A DNA stretch of 64,000 nucleotides. Origin: Phenylobacterium sp. (GTDB lineage Bacteria; Pseudomonadota; Alphaproteobacteria; Caulobacterales; Caulobacteraceae). The position numbers and the translations under genes were made by a program. The first letter of the stretch is position 1, and every line of letters begins with the position of its first letter. Below the pieces are notes generated by a model. The model was not told the DNA's origin and ran no database searches. It worked only from the letters and a program-made list of their open reading frames with translations. This document shows, one piece after another, positions 36,109 to 45,668 of the stretch. Location of the stretch: positions 1 to 64,000 of the forward strand of contig NZ_JAUSCJ010000027.1 of the NCBI RefSeq assembly GCF_030651185.1, read 5' to 3'.

Positions 36109-36884
36109 GGCCGCCGCCGAAGTCCAAGGCCGAGCCGAAGCCGGTCACCCTGACGCCTGACGAGATCGCCCTGGTGCGCAGCCTGGTGATCTATGAGGAC
36201 CCGCACATCCTGGCGCTCAACAAACCCGCCGGGCTGTCGAGCCAGGGCGGGCGCGGGCAGGTGCATACGCTGGACGAGATGCTGTGGGCCTTCGCCAAGC
36301 CCGGCAAGGCGCGGCCCCGGTTGATCCACCGGCTGGACCGCGACACCTCGGGCGTGATCCTGACCGCCAAGACCAAGCCCGCCGCCGGTTTCCTCGGCAA
36401 GGCGATGATGGGGCGCCGGTTCTCCAAGACCTATCGGGCCATCGTCACGCCGGGCGCGCCCGATCCGACCGGCGGGACCATCGAGGTCCCGCTGCGCCGG
36501 GACGAGACGGGACGGGAGGCCTTCATGCGGGTCTGCCCGCCCGACCACCCCGACGCCGAGACCGCCAGGACGCGGTACAAGACCCTGTCGTCCAACGCCT
36601 TCGCGGCCCTGCTGGAGCTGTCACCGGACACCGGGCGGATGCACCAACTGCGGGTCCACCTGGCCTCCATCGGGCGGCCGATCTCCGGGGACGCGCGCTA
36701 TGGCGGCGCGCTCGCGGTGGGGGGGCAGCCCGTGCCGCGGCTGATGCTGCACGCCGGCGCCCTGTCGTTCCCGCATCCCGAGGGCGGGACCAAACGGATC
36801 GAGGCGCCGACGCCCGGGGACATGGCCAGGCTGCTGGCCGCCATCGGCCTCGACGAACCGACGTCGGAACGGGCGCTCGACTAG
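36105..36884 (+). CDS. RluA-family pseudouridine synthase without S4 domain
   Basis: 259 aa. The catalytic HRLDRDTSG motif is at residues 75-83 with Asp78 as nucleophile; LALNKPAGLSSQGG and the RTGRMHQLRVHL-like C-terminal motif support the family. It isomerises uridine to pseudouridine in rRNA or tRNA; the target base is unclear. The N-terminus ([17 protein letters not shown]) lacks an S4 domain. The GTG start overlaps the rarA stop (GTGA). Confidence 0.92.
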   Translation: MRPPPKSKAEPKPVTLTPDEIALVRSLVIYEDPHILALNKPAGLSSQGGRGQVHTLDEMLWAFAKPGKARPRLIHRLDRDTSGVILTAKTKPAAGFLGKAMMGRRFSKTYRAIVTPGAPDPTGGTIEVPLRRDETGREAFMRVCPPDHPDAETARTRYKTLSSNAFAALLELSPDTGRMHQLRVHLASIGRPISGDARYGGALAVGGQPVPRLMLHAGALSFPHPEGGTKRIEAPTPGDMARLLAAIGLDEPTSERALD

Positions 36885-36947
36885 GCCGTTGTCTCGCCAA
36901 GCCTCGGAAGTCCTTCGACTTTCGCAAAGAGACCGCGAGACCGCCCG

Positions 36948-37436
36948 ATGAAACGCCTGCTGCTTACCGTCGCCCTCTGCGCCGGGCTGTCCGCCTGCGC
37001 CAGCGCGCCCACTGTCTATACCGCCGCCAATGGTCCGGAGGCCGTGGGCTTCTCCTCCTATCGCATCGAGCCCGGCCGCTACCGGGTCACCTTCCGGGGC
37101 GGCCCCGGCGGGTCGCCCGAGCAGGTGGCCGACTACGCCCTGCTGCGGGCCGCCGACATCGCCCTGGCCGATGGCTATGACTGGTTCCGGGTGTCCGACA
37201 GGGCGATGCGCCAGGCGGGATCAAACAGCGGCCCGCGCCTGTCGCTGGGCGGCGGCGGCGGCGACTATGGCCGGGGCGGCGGAGTCGGGATCGGTCTCGG
37301 GACCAGCTTCAATCTCGGCGGCGGACCGTCGCTCACCCAGACCCTCGAGGTGGTGATGGGCAAGGGCGAGAAGCCGCCGGGCGCGGACGTCTATGACGCC
37401 CGGGGCCTGCGCAGCGCGATCGGGCCGCGGGTTTAG
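36948..37436 (+). CDS. CC0125/CC1285-type lipoprotein
   Basis: 162 aa with a lipoprotein signal (LSAC, Cys17). The body matches the pattern of this Caulobacter lipoprotein group: GFSSYRIEPGRYRVTFRG, then a YALLRAADIALADGYDWF helix. A Gly-rich stretch at about 100-120 follows. Function unknown; predicted to be anchored in the envelope. It is convergent with the next gene, overlapping by four bases. Confidence 0.85.
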   Translation: MKRLLLTVALCAGLSACASAPTVYTAANGPEAVGFSSYRIEPGRYRVTFRGGPGGSPEQVADYALLRAADIALADGYDWFRVSDRAMRQAGSNSGPRLSLGGGGGDYGRGGGVGIGLGTSFNLGGGPSLTQTLEVVMGKGEKPPGADVYDARGLRSAIGPRV

Positions 37437-38794
37437 GCCGCGGGCTGTTCCAGCGCTTGGGTTGGCCGCGCCACCTTCAGCGAGGCGTGGGTGAAGCCGG
37501 CGACCTCTGCGACGTCCAGATAGCCGTCGGACAGCAGGCCGTGGATCATCAGGACCGAGGCGCGACCCCGCGCCTGGGCGGCCAGGTTCAGCATCTGGCC
37601 GGCGACCTGGCTGTCGGCGGCGCCAAGATCGGCGGCGGCGACGGTCAGGCCCTGGAGCCGAGCGCCCTTCACCGGCCCCACGGCGTCGCGGCCGGGCTGC
37701 AGGCGGACCAAGACGCCCTTGCACAGCTGCCCCACCAGGCCGGTCACCTCCAGCAGCCGCGCCTCCGGCGTGCCGCGATCCACGTCGATCAGCTCCACCA
37801 TGACTCCGGTCTTCACCCTTTGCGGCGGCAGGCCCTCCGCGCCGATCAGGGCCTGGCGACCCTTGCGGGTGGACAGGGTGCGGAACGAGAGCGGCAGGAT
37901 CAGCGCCGGCTGTGGTCGCTCTTCTGCGCCCGCGAACAGGGCGGCGTAGTCCAGGGAGGCGCGGTCGATGAAGGCGATGTCGTCATCCGACAGCTTGGCG
38001 AAGGCGCGCGCGGGGATCGTCCGGCCGCTGGCGATGTGGGTCACGGTGGGCTCGATCCGCAGGGCGGCGGTCACCTTGTGACGTAGGCTGACGGTTTCCT
38101 CGAGGCTGAAGTCGATCCGCAGGTTCTGGCCCGAGGCGGTGACAAAGGAGATCGGATTGCGGCGGCGCTCTTCGGCCGGATCCACCGGCTGATAGGCCGT
38201 GACGATGATTTCCTCGGGCGGGGCGGGCTTGTGACCGGCCACGCGGGCCGGGTCGATATCGGAACAGGCCAGTTCCTCGCCGTGGATGGCGCTGACGGCG
38301 CGGACCTTCATGTCGGCGGGGTCGGCCACCCCGAGGAAGAACAGCAGAGCCTCTTCCAGGATCTTCAGGCTGAGCGCCTGGGCGGCGACGCCGTCCTCGG
38401 AGGTCACCGCCACCAGGAAGTCGGTCTCGCCGATGCGGTGGCGGATGTCCTGGTAGGCCAGGTGCTCGTCGAACTTCCTGCCGAGATAGGCCCAGACGGC
38501 GTCGCGCTTGCGCGGCCAGCGGTCGCCCGAGCGTTTGCGGATGGCGTCGACGCTGATGATGGTGACGCAGCCGCGCTCCACCAGGTCTGTCCCGGCGAGG
38601 CGCTCAAGCGCCGCCGCCGCGCCGCCGGCGGTGATGCGCTCGATACTGTTGGGCTCGCCGGAGAACACGCAAGGAGACCCGTAAAACCAGTCTGGTGCGA
38701 CACTATCGCCGCCGCCGCTTAACCAGGCGTTGCAGTGAAGCTTTCCTCGTCTCGACGCCGTCCGCGGGCCACTGCATAAGGGGCCGATGGACAA
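37433..38794 (-). CDS. Degenerate GGDEF/EAL-like regulatory protein
   Basis: Up to 453 aa; the start is uncertain. The N-terminal half (CVTIISVDAIRKR, then RHRIGETDFLVAVTSE) has the outline of a GGDEF domain without the GGDEF signature. The C-terminal part (LPLSFRTLSTRKGRQALIG, MVELIDVDRGTPEARLLEV, GFTHASLKVARP) resembles an EAL-type barrel lacking catalytic residues. This would make it a receptor or scaffold rather than a cyclic-di-GMP enzyme. As drawn, its 5' end overlaps the divergent crcB start by eight bases, which argues for an internal start. Confidence 0.55.
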   Translation of the reverse strand: MSIGPLCSGPRTASRRGKLHCNAWLSGGGDSVAPDWFYGSPCVFSGEPNSIERITAGGAAAALERLAGTDLVERGCVTIISVDAIRKRSGDRWPRKRDAVWAYLGRKFDEHLAYQDIRHRIGETDFLVAVTSEDGVAAQALSLKILEEALLFFLGVADPADMKVRAVSAIHGEELACSDIDPARVAGHKPAPPEEIIVTAYQPVDPAEERRRNPISFVTASGQNLRIDFSLEETVSLRHKVTAALRIEPTVTHIASGRTIPARAFAKLSDDDIAFIDRASLDYAALFAGAEERPQPALILPLSFRTLSTRKGRQALIGAEGLPPQRVKTGVMVELIDVDRGTPEARLLEVTGLVGQLCKGVLVRLQPGRDAVGPVKGARLQGLTVAAADLGAADSQVAGQMLNLAAQARGRASVLMIHGLLSDGYLDVAEVAGFTHASLKVARPTQALEQPAA

Positions 38795-39170
38795 GGTGCT
38801 TCTCGTGGCCCTGGGCGGGGCGACCGGCGCGGTGGCGCGCTATGGGTTGGGGGTTCAGGCCCTGCGGCTGCTGGGGCCTGGCTGGCCCTATGGCACCTTC
38901 ATCGCCAACATCCTGGGCGGCCTGCTGATGGGGCTGCTGGCAGGGTTCCTGGCCTTCAAGGGCGGGGCCGACCAGGAGAGGCTGCGGCTGTTGCTTGGCG
39001 TTGGTGTGCTGGGGGGCTTCACCACCTTCTCCGCCTTCTCGCTGGAGACCGCGCTGATGATCGAGCGGCGGGCCTACGGCGCGGCGGCGGGCTATGCAGC
39101 GGCCTCGGTGCTGCTCTGCGTCTCCGCGCTGTTCGTGGGACTGATCGTGGCGCGACGGGTGTTCGCGTGA
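38787..39170 (+). CDS. crcB: Fluoride efflux channel CrcB/Fluc
   Basis: 127 aa with four TM helices. Motifs: LGGATGAVARYGLG at the N-terminus, YGTFIANILGGLLMG in TM2 and GGFTTFSAFSLET in TM3, whose Phe/Thr/Ser residues line the pore. It exports toxic fluoride from the cytoplasm as a dual-topology dimer. No fluoride riboswitch is apparent upstream. It overlaps the next gene by four bases. Confidence 0.94.
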   Translation: MDKVLLVALGGATGAVARYGLGVQALRLLGPGWPYGTFIANILGGLLMGLLAGFLAFKGGADQERLRLLLGVGVLGGFTTFSAFSLETALMIERRAYGAAAGYAAASVLLCVSALFVGLIVARRVFA

Positions 39171-40153
39171 AGGAGGTCCTGATCCTGGCGGTGGACGCCG
39201 GCGAGGATGGCGTGCGCCTGGACCGCTGGTTCAAGCGCCGTTGGCCGCACCTCAACCACATCCAGATCCAGAAGCTGACCCGCTCGGGCCAGATCCGCGT
39301 GGACGGCGGGCGGGCCAAGCCGGACACCCGGCTGGCGGGGGGCGCGCAGGTGCGCGTGCCGCCGCTGCCCGACGCGCCGGAGCCCGGCGAGCGCGCCGAC
39401 CGGGGCATCGACGCCCGAGAGGCGGCCTATGCCAAGAGCCTGGTGCTCTATGAGGACGACGAGGTGCTGGTGCTCAACAAGCCCGCTGGCCTGGCGGTGC
39501 AGGGCGGCACCAAGACCCACAAGCATGTCGACCGGCTGTTGAGCGCCTGGGGGGAGGGGCTGGCGCGGCCCCGCCTGGTCCATCGCCTGGACCGGGACAC
39601 CTCCGGGGTGCTGGTGCTGGGCAAGAGCCCGGGCGCGGCGGCCAAGCTGGCCGGGGCGTTCGCGCGGCGCAAGGCGCAGAAGACCTATTGGGCCCTGGTC
39701 ATCGGCTTCCCCAAGCCTGGAGAGGGCGTGCTGGAGTTGCCGCTGGTGAAGAAGGGGGTCGGCGACCGCGAGATGGTGGTCCCGGCCCAGCCCAAGGAGC
39801 CAGGCTCCGAGCCCGCCGAAACCGAGTTCGTCACCATCAGCCGCGCAGGGCCGCGGGCCGCTTGGATGGCGCTTCGGCCGCACACCGGCCGGACCCACCA
39901 GCTTCGCGCCCACATGCTGGCCATGGGGCACCCGATCCTGGGGGACCCGAAGTACAACACGCCGGAGTCCAAGGTGCTGTCGGGACCGCTGAAGCTGCAA
40001 CTGCACGCGCGGCGTCTGACCCTGCCGCATCCGTCCGGCGGCGCCCTGGTGCTGGAGGCGCCCCTGAGCCCGGAGATGAAGGAGGGCTTCGCCCGCTTCG
40101 GCTTCGACGAGCACGAGGCCGATCCCGAGCCGTTCCGCCGGAGCCGGAAGTAA
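39167..40153 (+). CDS. RluA/RluC-family pseudouridine synthase with S4 domain
   Basis: 328 aa from a GTG overlapping the crcB stop. An S4 RNA-binding domain covers about residues 15-65 (RLDRWFKRRWPHLNHIQIQK), and the synthase domain has HRLDRDTSG with Asp142 as nucleophile and HTGRTHQLRAHM. By architecture it is closest to RluC, which modifies 23S rRNA at 955, 2504 and 2580 in E. coli; the target here is inferred. Confidence 0.92.
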   Translation: MKEVLILAVDAGEDGVRLDRWFKRRWPHLNHIQIQKLTRSGQIRVDGGRAKPDTRLAGGAQVRVPPLPDAPEPGERADRGIDAREAAYAKSLVLYEDDEVLVLNKPAGLAVQGGTKTHKHVDRLLSAWGEGLARPRLVHRLDRDTSGVLVLGKSPGAAAKLAGAFARRKAQKTYWALVIGFPKPGEGVLELPLVKKGVGDREMVVPAQPKEPGSEPAETEFVTISRAGPRAAWMALRPHTGRTHQLRAHMLAMGHPILGDPKYNTPESKVLSGPLKLQLHARRLTLPHPSGGALVLEAPLSPEMKEGFARFGFDEHEADPEPFRRSRK

Positions 40154-40233
40154 ACCGAGCGACGGGCGATCCGCGCCTCGCCGCCGCCGCATTCCCGGCA
40201 CACTCAAGCCTGGAACTGACCCGGAGAGTCTTC

Positions 40234-41091
40234 ATGAACCACCCCGCCCTCACATCGGGCCGCGCCGCCGTCGTGGTGGGGGCGGCCAGCGGTATCGGAC
40301 TGGCCGCCGCCAAGCGGTTCGCCGGCCTGGGGATGAAGGTCTGCCTGGCCGACCAGAACGCCGAAGCGCTGGAGGCGGCGGTAAAGGCGGTGGCGGCGGT
40401 TTCGAAGGCGCCCGCCGACGTGTTCGGCGTCCCCACCGACGTCGCCGACGCTCACGCGGTGAACTGCCTGCGAGACGCCGCCTACGAGCGGTTCGGCGAG
40501 GTGGCGGTGCTGATGAACAATGCCGGGATTGGCGGCGGCGGCGGGGCCTGGGAGCACCCGGACCGCTGGCGGCGTCTGCTGGAGGTCAACCTGTGGGGCG
40601 TGATCAACGGCCTGCAGGCCTTCGCCAGCCTGATGATCGACCAGGGCGCGCCCTGCGCCATCGTCAACACCGGGTCCAAGCAGGGGATCACCAATCCGCC
40701 CGGCGACGTGGCGTACAACACCAGCAAGGCGGCGGTGAAGGCGCTGACCGAGGGCCTGGCCCACCAGCTGCGCAACCTCGAGGGCGGGCAGGTCAGCGCC
40801 CACCTGCTGATTCCCGGCTACACCTTCACGGGCATGACGGCGCGCTCGGCCGAGAAGCCCGCGGGCGCCTGGGCCGCCGAACAGGTGGTGGATTTCATGG
40901 TCGAAGCGATGGGCAAGGGGGAATTCTACATCCTCTGCCCCGACAACGACGTGTCCCGTGAGATGGACGAGAGGCGCATCGCCTGGGCCGCCGACGATCT
41001 GATCCTCAATCGTCCGGCGCTCTCGCGGTGGCATCCCGACTACAAAGCCGCCTTCGAGACTTTCATGGCGTCGGGACGCGGCGCAGGGTAA
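40234..41091 (+). CDS. SDR family oxidoreductase
   Basis: 285 aa from ATG 40234 after GGAGAG; the open frame to the left is read-through of another frame. Rossmann motif GAASGIG (16-22), NNAG (about 93), catalytic VAYNTSK (YxxxK). The C-terminus (SRWHPDYKAAFETFMASG) is longer than classical SDRs. NAD(P)-dependent alcohol/ketone chemistry; substrate unknown. Confidence 0.9.
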   Translation: MNHPALTSGRAAVVVGAASGIGLAAAKRFAGLGMKVCLADQNAEALEAAVKAVAAVSKAPADVFGVPTDVADAHAVNCLRDAAYERFGEVAVLMNNAGIGGGGGAWEHPDRWRRLLEVNLWGVINGLQAFASLMIDQGAPCAIVNTGSKQGITNPPGDVAYNTSKAAVKALTEGLAHQLRNLEGGQVSAHLLIPGYTFTGMTARSAEKPAGAWAAEQVVDFMVEAMGKGEFYILCPDNDVSREMDERRIAWAADDLILNRPALSRWHPDYKAAFETFMASGRGAG

Positions 41092-41182
41092 GCCCCGACG
41101 CCGAACCGTTGCGATGGCCACGCTGCCGCTATAGGTTCCGCCGCTCTATTCCCCTTGCGCCTTTCGTGCGGAGTTTCCCTAC

Positions 41183-41944
41183 GTGGTTGATGTCTTTGAA
41201 GAGGTCGAGGAGCAACTCCGCACCGACCGCTACAAGGCGCTTGCGCTGAAAGCCCTGCCCTGGGTCGGCGCCGTCCTGGCCGCCGCCCTGGTGATCGCCC
41301 TGGCGGTCTGGGGTTACGACGCCTACCAGACCAAGACGACCTCCAAGGCTTCGGAGCAATATGCCCAGGCGCTGGAAGCCTTCGGCGCGGGCCGTCCCGA
41401 CGAGGCCGACCGGCTGTTCGGGGAGGTCGCGAAGTCGGGCTCCAAGGCCTACAAGGCGCTGGCCCTGCAGCACCAGGGCGGGATCAAGATCGCGGCCGGC
41501 AAGATTCCCGAGGCGGTGACCTATTTCGACCAGGCCGCCGAGGCCGCGCCGAACGACATCATCGGTGACACCGCCCGCCTCAAATCCGCCTTCGCCTTGC
41601 TCGACACGGCTCCCTACAAGGACCTGGAGACGCGCCTGACGCCGATGACCAAGGAAGGCCGCCCCTATCGCACCGAGGCGCGCGAGGCCCTGGCCTTCGC
41701 CAAGATCATGCACGGCGACCTGGCCGGCGCGCGGGGCGATTTCGTCGTCATCTCGCTGATCGCCGACGCCTCGGAAGCGGCCCGCAACCGCGCCAAGGCG
41801 GCCATGGACCTGATCGACTCCGGCTCGGCCAAGAGTGTCGCCGCCGCCGCGCGCGCCGCGGCGACCCTGTCGCCCACGCTTCTCCAACCGGGGGCCGCCG
41901 CCGGCCCTTCCGCTCCGACGCAACAAACCCCGGACGCCCAATGA
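41183..41944 (+). CDS. YfgM-like membrane-anchored TPR protein
   Basis: 253 aa from a GTG at 41183. One TM helix at about 25-45 (LPWVGAVLAAALVIALAVWGY) follows a cytosolic N-terminus (DVFEEVEEQLRTDRYKALALK); the periplasmic part has TPR-like helices (YKALALQHQGGIKIAAGKIPEAVTYFDQ, partial). It precedes bamB and der, the same order as yfgM-bamB-der in enterobacteria, where YfgM is a translocon-associated periplasmic chaperone. A Pro/Ala-rich tail ends it. Confidence 0.85.
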   Translation: MVDVFEEVEEQLRTDRYKALALKALPWVGAVLAAALVIALAVWGYDAYQTKTTSKASEQYAQALEAFGAGRPDEADRLFGEVAKSGSKAYKALALQHQGGIKIAAGKIPEAVTYFDQAAEAAPNDIIGDTARLKSAFALLDTAPYKDLETRLTPMTKEGRPYRTEAREALAFAKIMHGDLAGARGDFVVISLIADASEAARNRAKAAMDLIDSGSAKSVAAAARAAATLSPTLLQPGAAAGPSAPTQQTPDAQ

Positions 41945-43332
41945 CGCTTCGCAGCCGCACCGGTCTCGCCCTGCTCCTGACGGCCGCCCTGGCCGCGAGC
42001 GGGTGCTCGACCATGAGCCGCCTCAATCCGTTCCCGAAGAAGGAGGCCCCCGGCGAGGTCGCCAGCGAGGGCGAACGTATCCCCATCATCGCCTTCGATC
42101 AGAAGGTGGAGGCCGCCGAGGGCCTGAAGGGCGCCGACTTCTTCCTGCCCGATCCCGTTGCGGTCAGTGAATGGACCCTGCCCGGCGGCAGGCTGGAGAA
42201 CGCCGTCGGCCACGTCGCCGCCGGGGGGAACCTCTCGATCGCCTGGAAGCGCGGCTTTGGCCAGGGGTCTGGCCGGGGCGCCCACGTCACCGCCCCGCCG
42301 GTGGCCGCCAACGGCAAGATCTATGTGATGGATGGCGAGGCCACGGTCTCGGCCCTGGACGGCCAGACCGGCGCTGAAGTGTGGAAGGTCAATCTGCGGC
42401 CCGACTCCAAGCGCGACAAGGAAGCCTTCGGCGGCGGAATCGCCATCGCCGACGGCAAGCTCTATGTCGCCTCGGGCTATCGCTTCATCGCCCAGCTGAA
42501 CGCCGACACCGGCGCCGTCGGCTGGAAGGTCGCCACCGAGCAACCCATCCACGCGGCCCCCACCGTCGCGGGCGGTCGCCTCTTTGTGGTGGCGGTGGAC
42601 AACACCCTGCTGAGCTACAACACCGCCGATGGGACCGCGAGCTGGACCTATCAGGCCCTCTCGGAATCCTCGCGCATCCTGGGCGCCTCCAGCCCCGCCG
42701 TCTCCGGCGACACCGTGGTGGCGGCCTTCGGCTCGGGTGAGCTGGTGGCCCTGCGCGCCGCCAATGGCAACGACCTGTGGAACGAGGCCCTGTCGCGGGC
42801 CAGCCGCAACAACGCCCTGTCAGAGATTCGCGACATTCCCGGCCGCCCGGTGATCTTCCAGGGCGACGTCTTCGCGGTCAGCCACTCCGGCGTGTTCGCC
42901 GCCACGGACCTGCGCACCGGCCAGGCCCGCTGGAGCCTGCCCATCACCGGCATCACCACCCCCTGGCCCTCCGGCGACGTGGTCTATGTGGTGGACAAGT
43001 CCGGCCAGGTGATCTGCGTGGCCCGCGAGAGTGGCCAGATCTACTGGATCCGCGACCTGGGCGAGGGCCGCGGCAAGGCCAAGGGCGGCCTGATGGGCCT
43101 GAGCCTGGGCAAGAAGAAGTATGTCTCCAAGCCGATCTGGTCGAGCCCGATCCTGGCCTCCGGCAAGCTGATCACCGCCTCCAACCAGGGCGAGCTGGTG
43201 GCGTTGAACGCCAAGACCGGCGCGGTGGAAAAGACCATGAACCTCGGCTCCGGCGTGCTGCTCGGCCCGATCTCCATCAACAACACGATCTACATCGCGA
43301 CCGATGAGGCCCAACTCATCGCGCTGCGATAG
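41941..43332 (+). CDS. bamB: Outer membrane assembly lipoprotein BamB
   Basis: 463 aa with a lipoprotein signal (Cys22 in ASGCS) and repeated PQQ-type beta-propeller blades (VSALDGQTGAEVWKVNL, VALRAANGNDLWNEAL, VALNAKTGAVEKTMNLG). BamB is the lipoprotein of the BAM complex that folds outer-membrane proteins. It overlaps the upstream TPR gene by four bases and precedes der. It is longer than the E. coli protein because of an N-terminal linker after the lipobox. Confidence 0.92.
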   Translation: MTLRSRTGLALLLTAALAASGCSTMSRLNPFPKKEAPGEVASEGERIPIIAFDQKVEAAEGLKGADFFLPDPVAVSEWTLPGGRLENAVGHVAAGGNLSIAWKRGFGQGSGRGAHVTAPPVAANGKIYVMDGEATVSALDGQTGAEVWKVNLRPDSKRDKEAFGGGIAIADGKLYVASGYRFIAQLNADTGAVGWKVATEQPIHAAPTVAGGRLFVVAVDNTLLSYNTADGTASWTYQALSESSRILGASSPAVSGDTVVAAFGSGELVALRAANGNDLWNEALSRASRNNALSEIRDIPGRPVIFQGDVFAVSHSGVFAATDLRTGQARWSLPITGITTPWPSGDVVYVVDKSGQVICVARESGQIYWIRDLGEGRGKAKGGLMGLSLGKKKYVSKPIWSSPILASGKLITASNQGELVALNAKTGAVEKTMNLGSGVLLGPISINNTIYIATDEAQLIALR

Positions 43333-43356
43333 ACGAAGAGAAAAGACCAGGACCCC

Positions 43357-44958
43357 ATGCCGCTCAGGCTTGCGATCGTAGGGCGTCCTAACGTCGGCAA
43401 ATCCACCCTGTTCAACCGGTTGGCGGGGAAGAAGCTCGCCATCGTCGATGACCGGCCGGGCGTCACCCGCGACCGACGCTTCGGCGCGGGGCGGATCGGC
43501 GACATCGAGCTGGAGCTGATCGACACCGCCGGCTTCGAGGACGTCACCGACGAGAGCCTCGAGGCGCGGATGCGCGCTCAAACCGAACTGGCCATCGACG
43601 AGGCCGACGTGGCGCTGTTCGTGGTGGATTCCCGCGACGGCATCACGCCGATGGACCGGGTGTTCGGCGAGATTCTGCGCCGCCGGGACAAGCCCGTGCT
43701 GCTGTTGGCCAACAAGGCCGAGGGCAAGCGCGGCGACGACGGCATCAACGACGCCTTCAGCCTGGGCCTCGGGGAGCCGATCCCGATCTCCGCCGAGCAC
43801 GGCGAGGGCATGGCCGACCTGTATCAGGCCATCGCCCCCTATGCGGTGGAGTACGAGTTCGAGGACGGCGACGCCGCCCTGAAACCCGTGCAGATCGCCA
43901 TCGTCGGCCGTCCCAATGCCGGCAAGTCGACCCTGGTGAACAAGCTGATCGGCGAGGATCGCCTGCTGACCGGCCCCGAGGCCGGGATCACCCGCGACGC
44001 TATTCCCGTCGACTGGACCTGGGACGACCGGGCCATCCGCCTGGTGGACACCGCCGGACTTCGTCGGAAGGCGAGGGTCGAGGAGAAGCTGGAGAAGCTG
44101 TCGGGCCAGGATTCCATCCGCGCCATCACCTATGCCGAGGTGGTGATCCTGGTGATGGACGCCACCCACCCCTTCGAGGTCCAGGACCTGCAGATCGCCG
44201 ACCTTGTCGAGCGAGAGGGCCGTGGGCTGGTTTTCTGCCTGGCCAAGTGGGACCTCGTGGAGGACCAGCGCGCGACCCTGGCGATGTTCAACGAAGAAGC
44301 CGGCCGTCTGCTGCCGCAGCTGCGGGGCACGCCGGTGATCGCGCTGTCGGCCGAGACCGGCCGCGGCCTCGACAAGCTGATGCCCGCCGTCTTCAAGGTG
44401 CATGGCGACTGGTCCACCAAGGTCAAGACGCGGGATCTGAACGACTGGCTGTCGATGGCCACCCAGCGCCATCCGCCCCCCTCGGTGGGGGGGCGGCGGA
44501 TCAAGCCGAAGTACATGGCCCAGACCAAGGCGCGGCCGCCGACCTTCGTGCTGTTCGCCAGCCGGGCCGACCAGCTGCCCGACCACTATCGCCGCTACCT
44601 GATCAACTCCCTGCGCGAGAGCTTCGACCTGCCGGGCGTGCCCATGCGGCTGACAGTGAAGTCCAACAAGAACCCCTTTGCCGAGGGGGAGGCCAAGAGC
44701 GGCCCGACCGGCGGCTTCGCGGCCAGGGCGGCGGCCAAGGCCGTGGGCGGCCCGACGACGGGCATGCGGGCGAAATCGAAGGCGGCGGCCTCGGCCAAGG
44801 CCAAGGCGGGCGCCGAGGCCAAGCCCAAGCGCGCCTATGTCTCCAAGCCCAAGCTCGTGGGCAACCCCAAGGGGCGCACCCAGAAGCTGGCCCGTCCCGG
44901 CGTCAAGCCGAAGCGGGCGAGCCGGACCTCAGCTTCCAGTCCGAAAACAAAACGCTAG
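43357..44958 (+). CDS. der: Ribosome biogenesis GTPase Der (EngA)
   Basis: 533 aa with two tandem G domains: [22 protein letters not shown] and NKAEG in the first; [20 protein letters not shown] and AKWD in the second, then a KH-like domain. It is needed for 50S assembly. The second G4 motif reads AKWD instead of the usual NKWD. A long Lys/Ala/Pro-rich C-terminal tail (about residues 440-533) exceeds the E. coli protein. Its 3' end overlaps the convergent SDR gene by 56 bases. Confidence 0.95.
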   Translation: MPLRLAIVGRPNVGKSTLFNRLAGKKLAIVDDRPGVTRDRRFGAGRIGDIELELIDTAGFEDVTDESLEARMRAQTELAIDEADVALFVVDSRDGITPMDRVFGEILRRRDKPVLLLANKAEGKRGDDGINDAFSLGLGEPIPISAEHGEGMADLYQAIAPYAVEYEFEDGDAALKPVQIAIVGRPNAGKSTLVNKLIGEDRLLTGPEAGITRDAIPVDWTWDDRAIRLVDTAGLRRKARVEEKLEKLSGQDSIRAITYAEVVILVMDATHPFEVQDLQIADLVEREGRGLVFCLAKWDLVEDQRATLAMFNEEAGRLLPQLRGTPVIALSAETGRGLDKLMPAVFKVHGDWSTKVKTRDLNDWLSMATQRHPPPSVGGRRIKPKYMAQTKARPPTFVLFASRADQLPDHYRRYLINSLRESFDLPGVPMRLTVKSNKNPFAEGEAKSGPTGGFAARAAAKAVGGPTTGMRAKSKAAASAKAKAGAEAKPKRAYVSKPKLVGNPKGRTQKLARPGVKPKRASRTSASSPKTKR

Positions 44959-45658
44959 ATTTCGGCTGGCCCAGGTCGGCCTGGGCCAGTTCGACGATCA
45001 TCGGCCCGATCTCCGACGGATGCGGCAGGTCCAGCGGATCCTCGCCCGGCATGGCCTCGGCGCGCATCTTGGTGCGCATGGCGCCCGGATCGATCAGGGC
45101 GGCGCGCACGGTGGTGTTCTCCAGCTCGTCGGCCCAGGTCTGCACCAGGTGCTCCATGGCCGCCTTGGACACGCCGTAAGCTCCCCAGAAGGCCTTCGGA
45201 CGCTGCACGCGGCCGGTGCTGATGAAGAGGGCCCGACCGGCCTCGGAGGCGCGCAGCAGCCGCTCTGTGGAGCGGATCAGGCGGAAGGTGGCCGTCAGGT
45301 TGGTGGTCATCACCTTGTCGAACAGGGCCGGCTCGATGTGGCTGACCGGGGTGATGGCGCCCAGGATGGCGGCGGCGTGGACCAGGATGTCCAGGCGCCC
45401 GTGTCGTTCGTGGATCGCCAGGCCCAACTGATCCAGGCCCTCGACCTGGGAGATGTCCATGGGGACCAGGGTGGCCGGCTGGCCGGTGGCGGCGCGGATC
45501 TCGTCGTCCAGCTCTTCCAGGCCGCCGGTGGTGCGGGCCACGGCGATCACATGGGCGCCCGCCTTGGCGAGGGCGAGAGCCGAGGCCCGGCCGATGCCGC
45601 GCGACGCGCCGGTGACGAGGGCGATCTTGCCGGCGAGGGGGAGGTTCGTATCAGTCAT
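44903..45658 (-). CDS. SDR family oxidoreductase
   Basis: 251 aa; GASRGIG at residues 17-23 and YGVSK catalytic pair ([13 protein letters not shown]). NAD(P)-dependent; it looks like the YciK-type group often found with purine or cobalamin genes, but the substrate is unknown. Last gene of the radA-cvpA-purF-transporter-SDR run, ten bases after the transporter. Confidence 0.88.
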   Translation of the reverse strand: MTDTNLPLAGKIALVTGASRGIGRASALALAKAGAHVIAVARTTGGLEELDDEIRAATGQPATLVPMDISQVEGLDQLGLAIHERHGRLDILVHAAAILGAITPVSHIEPALFDKVMTTNLTATFRLIRSTERLLRASEAGRALFISTGRVQRPKAFWGAYGVSKAAMEHLVQTWADELENTTVRAALIDPGAMRTKMRAEAMPGEDPLDLPHPSEIGPMIVELAQADLGQPKSSVLFSDWKLRSGSPASA

Positions 45659-45668
45659 GGCGGGGCTT

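Noticed and set aside
38700..38786. Fluoride riboswitch before crcB
   Set aside because: The upstream 87 nt lacks the conserved fluoride-riboswitch sequence blocks.
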